This document shows, piece after piece, positions 46,055 to 58,917 of a stretch of DNA of 64,000 bases. Made by a program: the position numbers and the translations under genes. Each line of letters starts with the position of its first letter. Position 1 is the first letter of the stretch. This DNA is from Dentipellis sp. KUC8613 (taxonomy: Eukaryota > Basidiomycota > Agaricomycetes > Russulales > Hericiaceae): NCBI GenBank assembly GCA_002286715.1, contig NSJX01000005.1, positions 625,959 through 689,958 on the forward strand, read 5' to 3'. The notes beneath the pieces were generated by a model. It was given only the letters and a program-made list of their open reading frames with translations, was not told where the DNA came from and searched no databases.

Positions 46055-46689
46055 TTAGAAACTCACCATGTGTCGGAGCGACTTGAGGAGACTGTGGCAC
46101 CCGGAAAGCTCCAAACGACGCACTGCGAGCCACCCTCGCTGGCGCACTTGACCCAAAAACCCCCTTTTCCTCAACTCCTGTTCGCTCCATGGCCGCAGAC
46201 GGCTGTTCCCTCCGCGAAAAGGGTGTTCATAATGGATAATAGGTGAAAGAATCCAATCCCTACCAAACCATTGAGTTTTCTTGACCACTTCCGGGTCAGA
46301 GATCACAAAGCTGTTGTTCAATCCCAATGCATAGCTGCGACTGTCAGCTGGTCCGAGGGAGTATTCTGAACATAAATCAGAACGGACCCCGTCATTCTAA
46401 ATTGGTGGGTTTGACTTGTTAAGCTGAGCGCAATCCGTCAGCGCCTGCCTCGCGTGACGACCTCCAGATTGTAGCGCCCGGGGTCTGGTCGCGACTTGCT
46501 GGGCGGCACAAGCAGCTCCTTGTAGCCGCAGTGGTGCATGTTCTGGATGAAGAGCTGCTGCTGCCGTGCCTCTGCAATATGTTGCGCGTACACACGATGC
46601 ACGAGCGTCCGATACGGTGGGGCTAGCGCACGGTCAGAAGTATTTGGAGCGATCGCCGGGTCCGCTTCACTGTTTCCATGTCGTCTCAC
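46055..46689 (-). pseudogene. Coding-like fragments carried inside the hAT element
   Basis: Two minus-strand stretches look like exons. 46438-46689 follows a good acceptor (CTACAG) and reads YRTLVHRVYAQHIAEARQQQ, MHHCGYKELLVPPSKSRPDP, ending VVTRGRR and a stop. 46055-46340 includes LGLNNSFVISDPEVVKKTQW and RPWSEQELRKRGFLGQVRQR and ends at a consensus donor (GTGAGT); a second frame there starts MERTGVEEKGVFG. They do not join simply into one protein, as expected for captured pieces of host genes. No family is recognised. They could alternatively be a functional small gene that the element carries. Confidence 0.45.
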
Positions 46690-46897
46690 GCTGTAGGAGT
46701 TAGAACACTCGTAGTCCTATGCTGTTCGTTCCTACAGCAAATATTTACATCAAAATCATTTCTTACAATGTCAGAAACCAATTTTTCACATGCTAGAAAG
46801 GTATTCTTAACATTTTGTTATTAACATGTAAATAAAGCGTGTTAGAAAATCGAAAATGGCAAAATGTTAGTAACAGATGTAAGAAAATCCTACGGAA

Positions 46898-46914
46898 TTA
46901 TTCACGGAACCCTA
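46898..46914 (-). repeat. Right terminal inverted repeat
   Basis: Perfect inverse of the left repeat. Confidence 0.9.
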
Positions 46915-46922
46915 CCGGTCTT
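46915..46922. repeat. Target site duplication, right
   Basis: CCGGTCTT, identical to 45936-45943. Confidence 0.88.
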
Positions 46923-47166
46923 GCTTAAAACCACCGTCTGCAAAGCTTGTCTACGGCGCGTACCTCGCGCATATAACTGTATTCATGCCTATCAACTGAC
47001 GCTTGGAGCTCCTGCTGACGGCTGATTTATCTAGCTGACTCGCATTCAGTCGGTCTACCCGCCTGTGACCAACGTGTTGCCCGTTATTGGCCTGCACGCG
47101 GTCATCTGATACAACGCCGAGAGCGTCCTGAGGGTATACGCCTCCCATATACCCAGGAATCACATC

Positions 47167-49359
47167 ATGCAGGCGACATTGGACGCTGTCGCGCTGAAAC
47201 GTACGTCGCGCGAAATGAAATGCACACCTGTGTCTGTTTCTGTGTCTGTTTTCTGACCGTTCAAACAGCATTCACCCGCGCACTGACATGCCTCTCCAAG
47301 TACGGGGACGATCTCACAATCTACGCGACGCCGGACGCCCTGTCCCTGTCCGCGACGAACACCTCGCTGTCGGCCTATTCTCGGTTCCGGTACAGCAGGG
47401 CATTCTTCGTCAAGTACAGCGTGGGTGCGCAGGCCCCCCGGACGGGCCTTTTCGCGGACGATGTAGCGGGCGCGGACGTGCAGACCGTGACGGGTCAGCT
47501 ATTAACCAAGGCAGGCACTGCGCGTTTTCGTTCGCTCGCTGGGCGCCCCCGATCTCAGATAGCCCGCATTTGCTCTAGTCGCTCCTCTCGATCCTGAAGC
47601 ACCGCACCGTCGAGAAAACGGTTGACAGATGCGATCTGTTCGTCGTCGAGGGCGCGGCGGGGGAGGAGGATGACGAAGACCGCGACAGCCTCGAGAGCAG
47701 GCTCGTCGTCCGCCTGCACTGCAAACACGGTAAGGAGTGATAATGGGCAGGCACCGGCGCGCGTCTGTCCGCCATCGGGCCATCTTCCCCCGCGCGTGCC
47801 AGTCAGTGCGAGAGCTGACTGGCGTGCATCCAGGCATCGTGAAGACACACCGGCTGCTGCTGCTGACACCGACGTCGCTCATGGCGCCCGGCGTCCCTGA
47901 CGACCCCAACGAGTCGCGCCTCACCATCGGGCCGCAGGCGGTCAAGGACATGCTCGACCACTTCCCGTCGGGCAGAAGCACCCGCACGGACCCGCAGCTC
48001 ATCTGGGCCTTCGACGACAGCGAGGTGCAGGTCAGGAGCCTCGAGACGTCAGCAGATTCGAGGGGTACGTACGCGCGTTGACGTTGACATCGGCGGGGCC
48101 ACAGACGCCCATATGTCGAGGCTGTATATTGCGTTCCTTTCATTTTTGACATCTTCATCTTATCTCGTTCGTTGCGCTCATTTCGCCGTGCGCTTATCTC
48201 TGTGTGTGTGTTTGGCAGGAAGCGCGCAGCTCTCGACGGAACTGACTATCAGCGCGGATGAGTTCGACACGTACGACGTCTTCGACCCGCCCGTGTCTAT
48301 CGCCTTCCACCTGCGCGAGTTCAATGTAAGCCGCCATCAGATCTCATACGCCCGTAGCCCCAGCTCTAACCACAGCTCCTATCGCATGGTGTAATTTGGA
48401 ATCGTCGACCGATAATGTGCATGTCCCCGCAGGCAACAATCGCCTACGCAGACTCCATGTCCCTCTCGCTCGACCTGCGCTTCACAGACCCCGCCGCGCC
48501 GCTCTTCATCGACGTCGAGGGCGACAGCATCGAAAGCCTCTTCGTCGTCTCCACCAGCCACGCGCCCGGCGCCAACGCCAACGCCAACAACGCCAACTCG
48601 AGATCCAACCCCTCCGCAGCTGCGTCCAGGTCCGCTTCTGCTTCTGCCTCCGTCTCTGCATCGCAGCAATCCCGCAAACGCACCCGCGATGGCGATGGAA
48701 ATGAAGGTATGAGCGAGCGCCGGGCGCAGGTGAGGGGGAACGGGAGTGGTAAGAAGGTCGTCGCGCGGACGGACGCGGCTGCGCTTGCGCGGCGCGATGC
48801 GGGTATGGCGCGCGGGACGCAAGGATCGATGGCGCCTCCGCCGTCCGTACCGCGGAGTTTGCGTCCGTACTCGCAAGTGTCCAACGGCGCGCGGGATCAG
48901 GTGTCGAATGGACATGGCACACAGGACCAGGAGCGGGGCCAGGAACGGGAGCCGCTGTTCCTCCCCGCATCGCAGATGTCGGTCGCGGACGAGGCGGCGC
49001 TCGCTGCGTCAGGCCTGGGCGTGGAGGGCATGGATGCGGAGGAGTTCCATGCGATGATGGAGGATGAGGGGATGGAGGTCGCGTTTGATGCTGATTTGGG
49101 CAGTGGTGGGGAGCGGGAGGGGGAGAGGACGAGGCGCGTGGTTGATTTGAATGCGGGTCGGGAAGGTGGTGGTGGGGAAGGCGGAGGGGGAGGGGGAGGG
49201 GGGAGGAGGGACAGCTTTGAGACGTTCGATATTGATGACATTGAGATGGGGCCGACGCAGGAGGGGGACCAGGTGCGTTGTCGTTGCGTCTGTTTTTACT
49301 TCAGTGCGTTCACTAACCTTGGAATTCGTTAGGCATTCAAACCGCTGTTTGACGACTAA
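47167..49359 (+). CDS. RAD9: DNA damage checkpoint clamp protein Rad9 (9-1-1 complex)
   Basis: PCNA-like clamp subunit that forms the Rad9-Hus1-Rad1 ring on damaged DNA and activates the ATR-type kinase. Spliced start is MQATLDAVALKPFTRALTCL, then YGDDLTIYATPDALSLSATN, SRAFFVKYSVG, ESRLVVRLHCKHGIVKTHRL, IGPQAVKDMLDHFPSGR, LSTELTISADEFDTYDV, FHLREFNATIAYADSMSLSL and DPAAPLFIDVEG. A long disordered C-terminal tail follows with poly-Gly and acidic parts, ending FETFDIDDIEMGPTQEGDQ then AFKPLFDD. The tail is the usual site of regulatory phosphorylation in the family. Six or seven short introns occur; the first (after ALK) is about 60 nt. Its upstream region has been separated from two ACGCGT motifs by the hAT insertion. 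Confidence 0.92.
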
Positions 49360-49699
49360 CAGGGACACAGACCACGGCTCGAAGTCCGAGTATCATTATT
49401 TATCCCATGCATTGTAGATCATAACACCCGCAACAACAATAAGAACATAATACTCATCCGTCCCAACCCTCGTAAACATAAACGTCGTTCATCCGTTCGT
49501 CTCGTTCGTCGTTCGTCGTGCAATCGTACAAGTCGTAATCATAACAAGCATCGTGAAAATCTGCCCTCTTGTCCATGTCCATGCCCATGTGCGTGACCGT
49601 GACCATGACCATGACCATAATCGTCCGACCGTGTCCTCCCCTACCAAATTGAATCCTCCACATCCCAAAATCATCACCACCCCCTCCGACGCCGCCTAA
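49360..49699. other. Intergenic, convergent 3' ends
   Basis: Contains short repetitive words (TCGTTCGT and ATGACCATGACC types) and no recognised gene. Confidence 0.5.
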
Positions 49700-50122
49700 T
49701 CACTGCACCCCACCCCCATCGCTCGCCGCACGCCTCTTCCCCGGCCCCGCACCTCCCTCGCCAACCCCCTCGCCCTCATCCTCGCTCAAGCTCGTGCTCA
49801 TGCACCCCCCGCGGCGGAACATGCCCCTCAGATCGCGGCGCGCGGGCACCTTGCGCACGGTGTGCACGGGCACGACGTCGCTCTGCGCGCGGCGGCGCCC
49901 GTTGGGGAGGTCGCGTGCGGTGGCGGTGGCGCTGGCGGTGGTGGTGGGGAGGGGGGAGTCGTGCGGGTTGAGTGGGTGGAGGGGGGTGAAGGGGGATGTG
50001 GTGGGTGGCGCAGAGCTTGTGCTATGGGTGATGGGCGGACTGGGAATGGGGTTGGTGGTGGGCGGGGAGCTGGAGAGGGGGGAGGCGGTGAATTCTTGCG
50101 TGGAGCTCGTGAGCATTGTCAT
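49700..50122 (-). CDS. Hypothetical small Ser/Thr/Pro-rich protein
   Basis: A single-exon ORF of 140 codons that I do not recognise. The N-terminal half is Ser/Thr/Pro-rich (SSPPTTNPIPSPPITHSTSS). The C-terminal half has a basic segment (NGRRRAQSDVVPVHTVRKVP and ARRDLRGMFRRGG) followed by acidic SLSEDEGEGVGEGG. The basic segment with its RRxS and RKVP-type sites looks more protein-like than chance ORFs nearby, which is why I list it. No domain, signal or membrane segment. Confidence 0.45.
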   Translation of the reverse strand: MTMLTSSTQEFTASPLSSSPPTTNPIPSPPITHSTSSAPPTTSPFTPLHPLNPHDSPLPTTTASATATARDLPNGRRRAQSDVVPVHTVRKVPARRDLRGMFRRGGCMSTSLSEDEGEGVGEGGAGPGKRRAASDGGGVQ

Positions 50123-53100
50123 GGTCCGTGTCCGTGTCCGTGTCGTGTCGTTTCAAGCGTCGTGCGTCGTGAGGTATGCGTGCGATACTGATTTTCGGTG
50201 CGTGGCTCGCAATTCGTGCCTCGAGGGTGTGGTACGCGTGGAGTGGCGGACGCGAGGGTGTCAAGGGTAGGACACTAGATATGGTGAGAGCTGCGACGAA
50301 GCTACCGCAAGGAAGTACGCATGGGCGTCGCAGACAACGGGAACACAAGTGCGCAGGCGGGCCCCTCGACGACACGCCTCCCTTTTACACCTGCGGACGC
50401 GGGTGCGGGTGCTTACGCGCTGGGCACGGCCCGCACGCGCCTGGGAGGTCTAGGGGCGCAGCCGCCGTGCGACTCAGCGTGCTATTGTTTCTGTTTCGCT
50501 GGGAGGAGCCGCGGGTGAGTAGGTATCAATGTCAATGTCGATGTCGATGTCTCGGTGCGGGCGGGCGTGGGTATATGGTGCGCTTGTGTCTCGGGAGGGT
50601 CTAGGCGGTCAGCGGTCATCAGTATGGAAATGTAAATGGGCATGGGTGTGGGCGCATGAGACAGGGGTGGCATTTCAGATCCTACGGTGCTCAGTGCTCA
50701 GGCTCCGCTCTAGGGGATCCGGGCTTTGACTGTGTTGACAGATGTACATATAATGCTGTCCGTCGGATCTGCTGAAGAGGGTTTAAATGGTGAATTTTCA
50801 TGGGCGACAGCTTGCATTGTTGTGCATGAACTTGCGCTCGAGCGCAGGCTGGAGTCTCAGATCTCAGACTTAGAGGGAGTGCACGTGATGCGAGGTACGT
50901 GACTCCGGCAAGAAGGATCGGGGGATTTCAAGCCCCGCGGCTTGTAGTTGACTATAGCCTGAGGTCAGTTCTTTGGATTTTTGGAGTAGAAATCACTGGA
51001 AGTGGTGTCAGGAAAAAATAGGTGACGTTGGGCTATCCGTGGGAGGAGCGCGCACTATATATTGCGCGGCCAGTTGACCGTAGCAATTACTTTACCGTGG
51101 ACCATGACCAGAGAAGAGCCGCAAATACTATCGTACTTGGCTGGTTTGGCACTTCTACGAATTCCCTCAATCTATTTCATCAGGCGGATTTACATGTCAC
51201 CTACAGTACGGTCCCCTTGTGAGCAGCATAACGTCCCCTTACGGACATAAATCCGACTCGCGTCCCCGACTATCCCGAGCTCGCCGGCGAACTACCGCGC
51301 AGTGCGCACACCGGCGCCAGGGAATGCCTAGGCCTGGGAATACAAGCCCACAGTATTCATTGAAAGCAACTTAAATTCAATCTCCCATCCATACACGAAC
51401 CATGTCAACACTTGTCTATTAATCCACCAAGCCACATGCACGAGTATACCCTATGCACGCAGTCCATGCACAATCCACAACTCAAAGATTTACCCATACG
51501 CTACAGCTAACCACCAACGACCGACCACCGACCCCCAGCGATCAATCTCGCAGTCCAACAGCCCTAGATCGACGGGTGGGTGCACATCTGCCCCCGAGAT
51601 CCCCGCCGCCGCATGCGCACCGAGCGAGCCTGAGAGCGCACCGAGCCTGGGTCTACATAACCATACCCGATCGACGGGAACTTCCCATGGGCCTAGCGGA
51701 GGTAAGGACGTTGGCTGCGAGTCCGAGTCGGGCCCGGAGCCGGAGCCGGAGCTGGGGTGGCATTCGGGCCCGGTGGGGAGGCGATCAGGGTGGAGGTGTG
51801 GATGTGTGTGCAGGCCCGAGGGGGGTGGAGGAAGAGCAAGGGACGGTGGGCTGAGCGGCGAGGTGGTAAAAAGCAGTGAGAGGTAGAGGCGGGCGAGTCG
51901 TTGGTACAGAGAAAGCGAAGACAAAGACAGAGGCTCGAGGTCGCCGACATCTAGCAGCGAAGTCCACCGGCCTCGCCCATCGCTCGCGCAGTGCACATCC
52001 AGACAAACCGAGAAAAAGTAAAACAGCCCAACTAAGTCGCCGGCGACCGGAAGCCCATGACTAAGATCTCAAGACCAGACGCAGCAGCCTTGTGATAAGT
52101 ACCCCACACCAACACTGACTGGATCTGATCTGAGATACAGCACCTGGCGGCCCCGTGCCAGGCGATCTGGTGCGCAAACGCCAAACGGCAAAAGCCTAGA
52201 CTAGCACTCGTGAATCGTGATAGAGCTCTCGAGATTGAGTTGCGCAGCGATCGTGGAAGAAGCTTTGGGATCCAGGCGCGCATTCGGGACTGGCAGCGTC
52301 GGGTCCGGGCTGTTAGTGCGGGAACGAGGGCTGCGACTTCGAGGCGGGACCGGCGTGCGGCATCGCTGACGGGAGCGGTGGGAGCGGGGGCGGGAGGCTC
52401 GGAGTGCTGTGTTTTGGATCGGAGGGGCGGTTGGAGGTGCGATCGGCGGCGCAGCAAGCGTGGGCGTGGGTGTGCTGCTGGTGCGGGCATTCATGTTCGT
52501 ACCGGTCGCGGTCGCGGTCGTTAGTGCGTAGGCAATTATATAAGGAGAGCATAGATCGGAAAGGCCGGCTTTAGCCAGAAGGCAAGATCGTGTGCACGAG
52601 TAGTGTTCTGGGCACTCCTCGGAGCAATCGAGGCTTGGAATATATTTTCGCAATGAGAGCGACCTACGTAGTGCGTAGCAGACTGTTGATGCTCGTTGCT
52701 CGATGCTGGGTGATGATGCCGTCGACCGAGCTTCCCGAACGCGGCCGGGGCGAACAGGCCGCGAACAGGGCCTGTGGCTTGCATCATCAGCAACGGGCAT
52801 CCAGGACCAGGAGTAGCTGCGCGACGCGATGGGACCCAAACAGGGACCCACATGGTTGTTGCGGACGCGCATGGGGCAACGCAGGACGGCAGGCGCGACA
52901 GCTATGGCGGATCCATAAATGGAAGGCGCTGTCGTTGGAGTGTCGGGCGCGGTGCGAAGGAAGCAGAAGCCGCGGGCGGCAAAGTACGAGGGCGTGGGCG
53001 TGGGAGGCGCTAGTGTGCGCCGCGGCGGGACGGGGCCTGGGAGGGCGCGCGCCGTCAGTTGTGTGGGTGGGTGGGAGGGGCGCGCGTGTGTGGGCAGTTG

Positions 53101-53651
53101 GCAACGGGGATCAAGAGATGCAATCAGGGGGCATCACAGATGAGGACGTGCGCAGGTCAAAGGCGGAATGGGTTTGCTGAGTGTGCTTTGAAGGGACGGA
53201 TATGGGCTAGCGAGTGCGGCCAGGGAAGCTTGAGAATGGAAAGCGCGAGACGAGAAGGGTGATGAGCGCGGAGGCGGGCTGGGGGTTAAATACCTGGTGA
53301 AGGGGTGGTAACAGGTTGATGGGACACCAATACGACACAGAGAAAAACAAAGGTGCGCGAGTTGGAGGATGAAGGAACGTGCACGCAGATTTAATAAAGA
53401 CAGCCTCGAGGAGAAGGTTATCAGCTGGATCGGCGTGGGAGAGAGCGTGACAAGGAACATGGCGACGGGGCGAGTGTGACTGTGACGGGAGAGGACATTA
53501 GTTTGAGGACAGTCTTGAAGGGAGACTCTTTAGAGAGTCTCTTAGAGAAGGGATTGTTGCACCGTCGCGAGCCAGGCGTCCTCCTCCCGATTGCCCGCTC
53601 TCAGAGCCTGCGTCTGGCCTATTCCTTTATCCCGCACTTTTCGCCAAGGAC
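50123..53651. other. 3.5-kb region without a confident gene
   Basis: GC-rich with many overlapping chance ORFs. Weak candidates are 50321-50518 (+), 51490-51996 (-) and 52201-52494 (-, 97 codons, starting MNARTSSTPTPTLAAPPIAP and ending NLESSITIHEC), none with a known family. The last 100 bases are the 5' flank of the PAK kinase. It may contain regulatory sequence or non-coding transcripts. Confidence 0.45.
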
Positions 53652-56499
<2,848 letters not shown>

Positions 56500-56705
56500 T
56501 ACGACCCCTTGTATCATGAGCATCCGTCCACCCCGCTGTACTCCGTACCGTATACCGTAAAGCCACGCCGTCGCCCGTCGCCGTCTGTCGTTTGTCGCCC
56601 CATCTATCATTCCATTTCGTTCCACGCCTACATTTGTCAACATTCATCAAGCCTCTGCATCTATAAGTAATTCGTGTCCCGCGCCCCGCGTTCCGCGTCC
56701 ATATC

Positions 56706-56748
56706 CATACAACATACAACATACAACATACAACATACATCATACAAC
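56706..56748. repeat. CATACAA tandem repeat
   Basis: About six copies of the 7-base unit CATACAA, one with a single change. Confidence 0.85.
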
Positions 56749-57215
56749 GTATCCTGTCGCCCGCGCCCCGTATCCGACCTTGTCTTCACCTTCGCTCCGG
56801 CCGCGACCTGTTCACCGTCTGCCGTCTGCCGTCCTCTGTTCACCGTCCGCCGTTCGCCGTTCACCGTTCGCCATCCGCTCGTTGGGCTGTCCCCGCCTTC
56901 GTCTTTGTCTGTCTTGCTCTTCGCACGCTGCAGCGCACCGGTGGCGTCTTTGTCTTTGCACGCCCCGTCGTCCGTCCGTCCATCCACCCTCGCTCCCCAC
57001 CATCTGCCACAGCATGAACCTCGAAATCCGCCTACCCCCTCGCACATGCCGCTTGCTTAATCCATCCCCTCGAGGATCCCCCATACCCCTCGATACCCCG
57101 GCACCCCGGCACGCGGTACGCGGCAGCATATCCCTCCTTCCACTCGTCATAGCACATATCCTGTATTCGGTGATCCCCCTTCCTGTTCCTTTCTCCCTAC
57201 TCCTACCTCCTACCT

Positions 57216-57245
57216 CCCTACTCCCTACTCCCTACTCCCTACTCC
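57216..57245. repeat. CCCTACT tandem repeat
   Basis: About four copies of a 7-base unit CCCTACT in a pyrimidine-rich tract. Confidence 0.85.
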
Positions 57246-57333
57246 GTCGCCAGCTTGGACGTTCCTGCCAATCTCTTGTATGCAGTGTGAGTTGAGTCGA
57301 GTCGATAGTCGTCGTGCTAACTTTAGATACGCT

Positions 57334-57502
57334 ATGGATGTGGATGTGGATACGGCTTGGATGTGGATACGGATGTGGATGTGATATGTATGGATGTTGA
57401 ACGTTGCACGTTGATTTGGTGTGGATGTGATATCGATGTTGGATGCATATGTTTTGGTGCGAATGTGGATAGTGATTGATGTTGGTATGGATGTGGATAT
57501 TG
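57334..57502. repeat. Degenerate GATGTGGATAC / TGGATG repeat field
   Basis: Many imperfect copies of ATGTGGAT and GATGTGGATAC spread over about 170 bases. Confidence 0.7.
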
Positions 57503-57600
57503 ACATGTGTACCGGTACCAGTGTGGTCGATTTTGGTTAGTTCTTTAGAAACGAAACGTGAAACGAAAAATGAGGTGAAGGAATGGCCCCCGGGCCCGTG

Positions 57601-57617
57601 CTGCTGCTGCTGCTGCT
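57601..57617. repeat. CTG trinucleotide microsatellite
   Basis: Uninterrupted CTG run of more than five units. Confidence 0.8.
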
Positions 57618-57809
57618 CAGACTCGGTGTGCAAGAATGAACCGTAATTGTTCGTTCACTCTTGTTGACCGTTGGGTATTGTTATTGATTCGGAATAAGTA
57701 TCTACTTCTAGGATAGCATCACAGCACCTTACGAGCTTAAAGTAGGGAGGATAGATTACTAGCTTGTCCTTTCGAACTGGCCAGCAACCCGCAAAGAACA
57801 CCGTAGCCC

Positions 57810-58409
57810 TCAGCTATCCAAAACCCGCTCCGCCGTCCCCGCCTCTCGCACCAACCAACTCCCATCCAACGTGCCCCCGCCCGTCTCCCGCAACGCCCAC
57901 GCCTCGCGACCCAAGCTCCTCCACGCAACCTCGCAGTCCAGGCGGATATCCTCGACCAGCCCCTGCAGGTCGTCGTAATCCCTCTCCTCCCGGATGAACC
58001 CCGCGATCAGCAGACGCATCTCGGCGCCGTAGAAGTCCGCCGCGAACGCGTGCAGGACGTGCACCTCGGCCGAGCGCGCGGTGTTCTCGAAGAACTTGTT
58101 GTACCCGATCGACATCACCATGGGGTACACGCTGAACCCGGAGCCTGAGTGCCCCTCCGCGGCGGTTGTACTGGTGTCCGTACATGTTGGCCGGTCCGGC
58201 AGGCGCAGGGACGCCCAGCCAAAGTACACCCCAGACTCGACGTCGGCGATCCATGGTGTCTGGCCGCTGTCGACGGGCAGGTTAGCGGTGGGGATGCCTA
58301 GCTGTTTGGAGCCGCGCCCGAAGCCTCTGATTACTTTGCCTTCCATCTGCAGGGGGTATGGTGCTTCGGGCCCCGTAGAGGAGCCGACGACGAGTGGGCG
58401 TGCGCTCAT
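57810..58409 (-). CDS. FMN1: Riboflavin kinase
   Basis: Converts riboflavin and ATP to FMN. Intronless, 199 residues, which fits a monofunctional eukaryotic flavokinase. Family marks in order: PYPLQMEGKVIRGFGRGSKQ, LGIPTANLPV (the PTAN motif for Mg-ATP), GVYFGWASLRLPD, YPMVMSIGYNKFFENTARSA, EVHVLHAFAADFYGAEMRLL and GFIREERDYDDLQGLVEDIR. Compared with short homologs there is a Ser/Thr-rich insert after RLPDRPTCTD. The C-terminus (REAWALRETGGGTLDGSWLV) extends past the usual barrel. The start MSARPLVVG is the first ATG that keeps the family N-terminus. Confidence 0.96.
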   Translation of the reverse strand: MSARPLVVGSSTGPEAPYPLQMEGKVIRGFGRGSKQLGIPTANLPVDSGQTPWIADVESGVYFGWASLRLPDRPTCTDTSTTAAEGHSGSGFSVYPMVMSIGYNKFFENTARSAEVHVLHAFAADFYGAEMRLLIAGFIREERDYDDLQGLVEDIRLDCEVAWRSLGREAWALRETGGGTLDGSWLVREAGTAERVLDS

Positions 58410-58917
58410 GAATACTGTGAAGATTGCGATAATGTTGCTGGTAGAATGAGGGGTCCCAGACCCTTACACAGGTGCAGTTGTCGACGATTGTGGTGGAGGA
58501 ATAGCCTGCTTGACTGTCTCTCTCGAGCTCGAGTCATTCCAGCACAAACGCATATAACATACCTGTTGCTGATTTTGGCCGGCTGGGCAAGGACATGTAG
58601 ACCACGTTACATTGTGTAGATGTTTCATCGGACGTAGTCCAAGTCTGTGAAGCCAAATGAAACTCGATGATATTGTCAACAGATTTCTCTGAGCGGTATA
58701 CGGTGAGTAAATGTAGGTGTCACCGGGCGAGAGTAAGTAAGGCGCAGATGGGTGTGGGTATGGGCTACAGAATGCATGACATGGCCATAGATATGTCAGT
58801 AGGAAGTCATAAGTGGAAAGTATGGAGTGAGTCCGATACGTGGGTACATGGTCCGAGGGATATATGAATACAGAACACAGATCTAGATCAAAAGCTGCTC
58901 CAACGCTGGAAACATGT
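58410..58917. other. Intergenic
   Basis: Between riboflavin kinase (5' side) and the 3' end of TEL1. Nothing recognised. Confidence 0.55.

Larger units (their letters stand above)
45944..46914. mobile_element. Non-autonomous hAT-type inverted-repeat transposon
   Basis: A 971-bp unit with perfect 17-bp terminal inverted repeats beginning TAGGGTTCCGTGAATAA, flanked by a perfect 8-bp target duplication CCGGTCTT (45936-45943 and 46915-46922). The 8-bp duplication plus short ends starting with T/CAGGG are the mark of hAT elements. Inside the ends, imperfect inverted copies continue for about 100 bases (shared TGTTACTAACA, TTTATTTACAT, GTTAATAACA and TTCTTACA-type words). These AT-rich arms contrast with the GC-richer middle (46070-46700), which looks like captured coding sequence. 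No transposase is present, so it depends on a helper. The uncorrupted ends and duplication suggest a fairly recent insertion. Confidence 0.88.
56500..57809. other. Intergenic with several simple-repeat tracts
   Basis: 1.3 kb between convergent PAK and riboflavin kinase genes. Holds tandem CATACAA, CCCTACT, GATGTGGATAC and CTG repeats, listed separately, and no recognised gene. Confidence 0.6.

Noticed and set aside
52201..52872. A 223-codon minus-strand ORF
   Set aside because: The first two thirds lack protein-like features. Only the last 97 codons look plausible, and even these have no family, so it is mentioned only within the intergenic entry.
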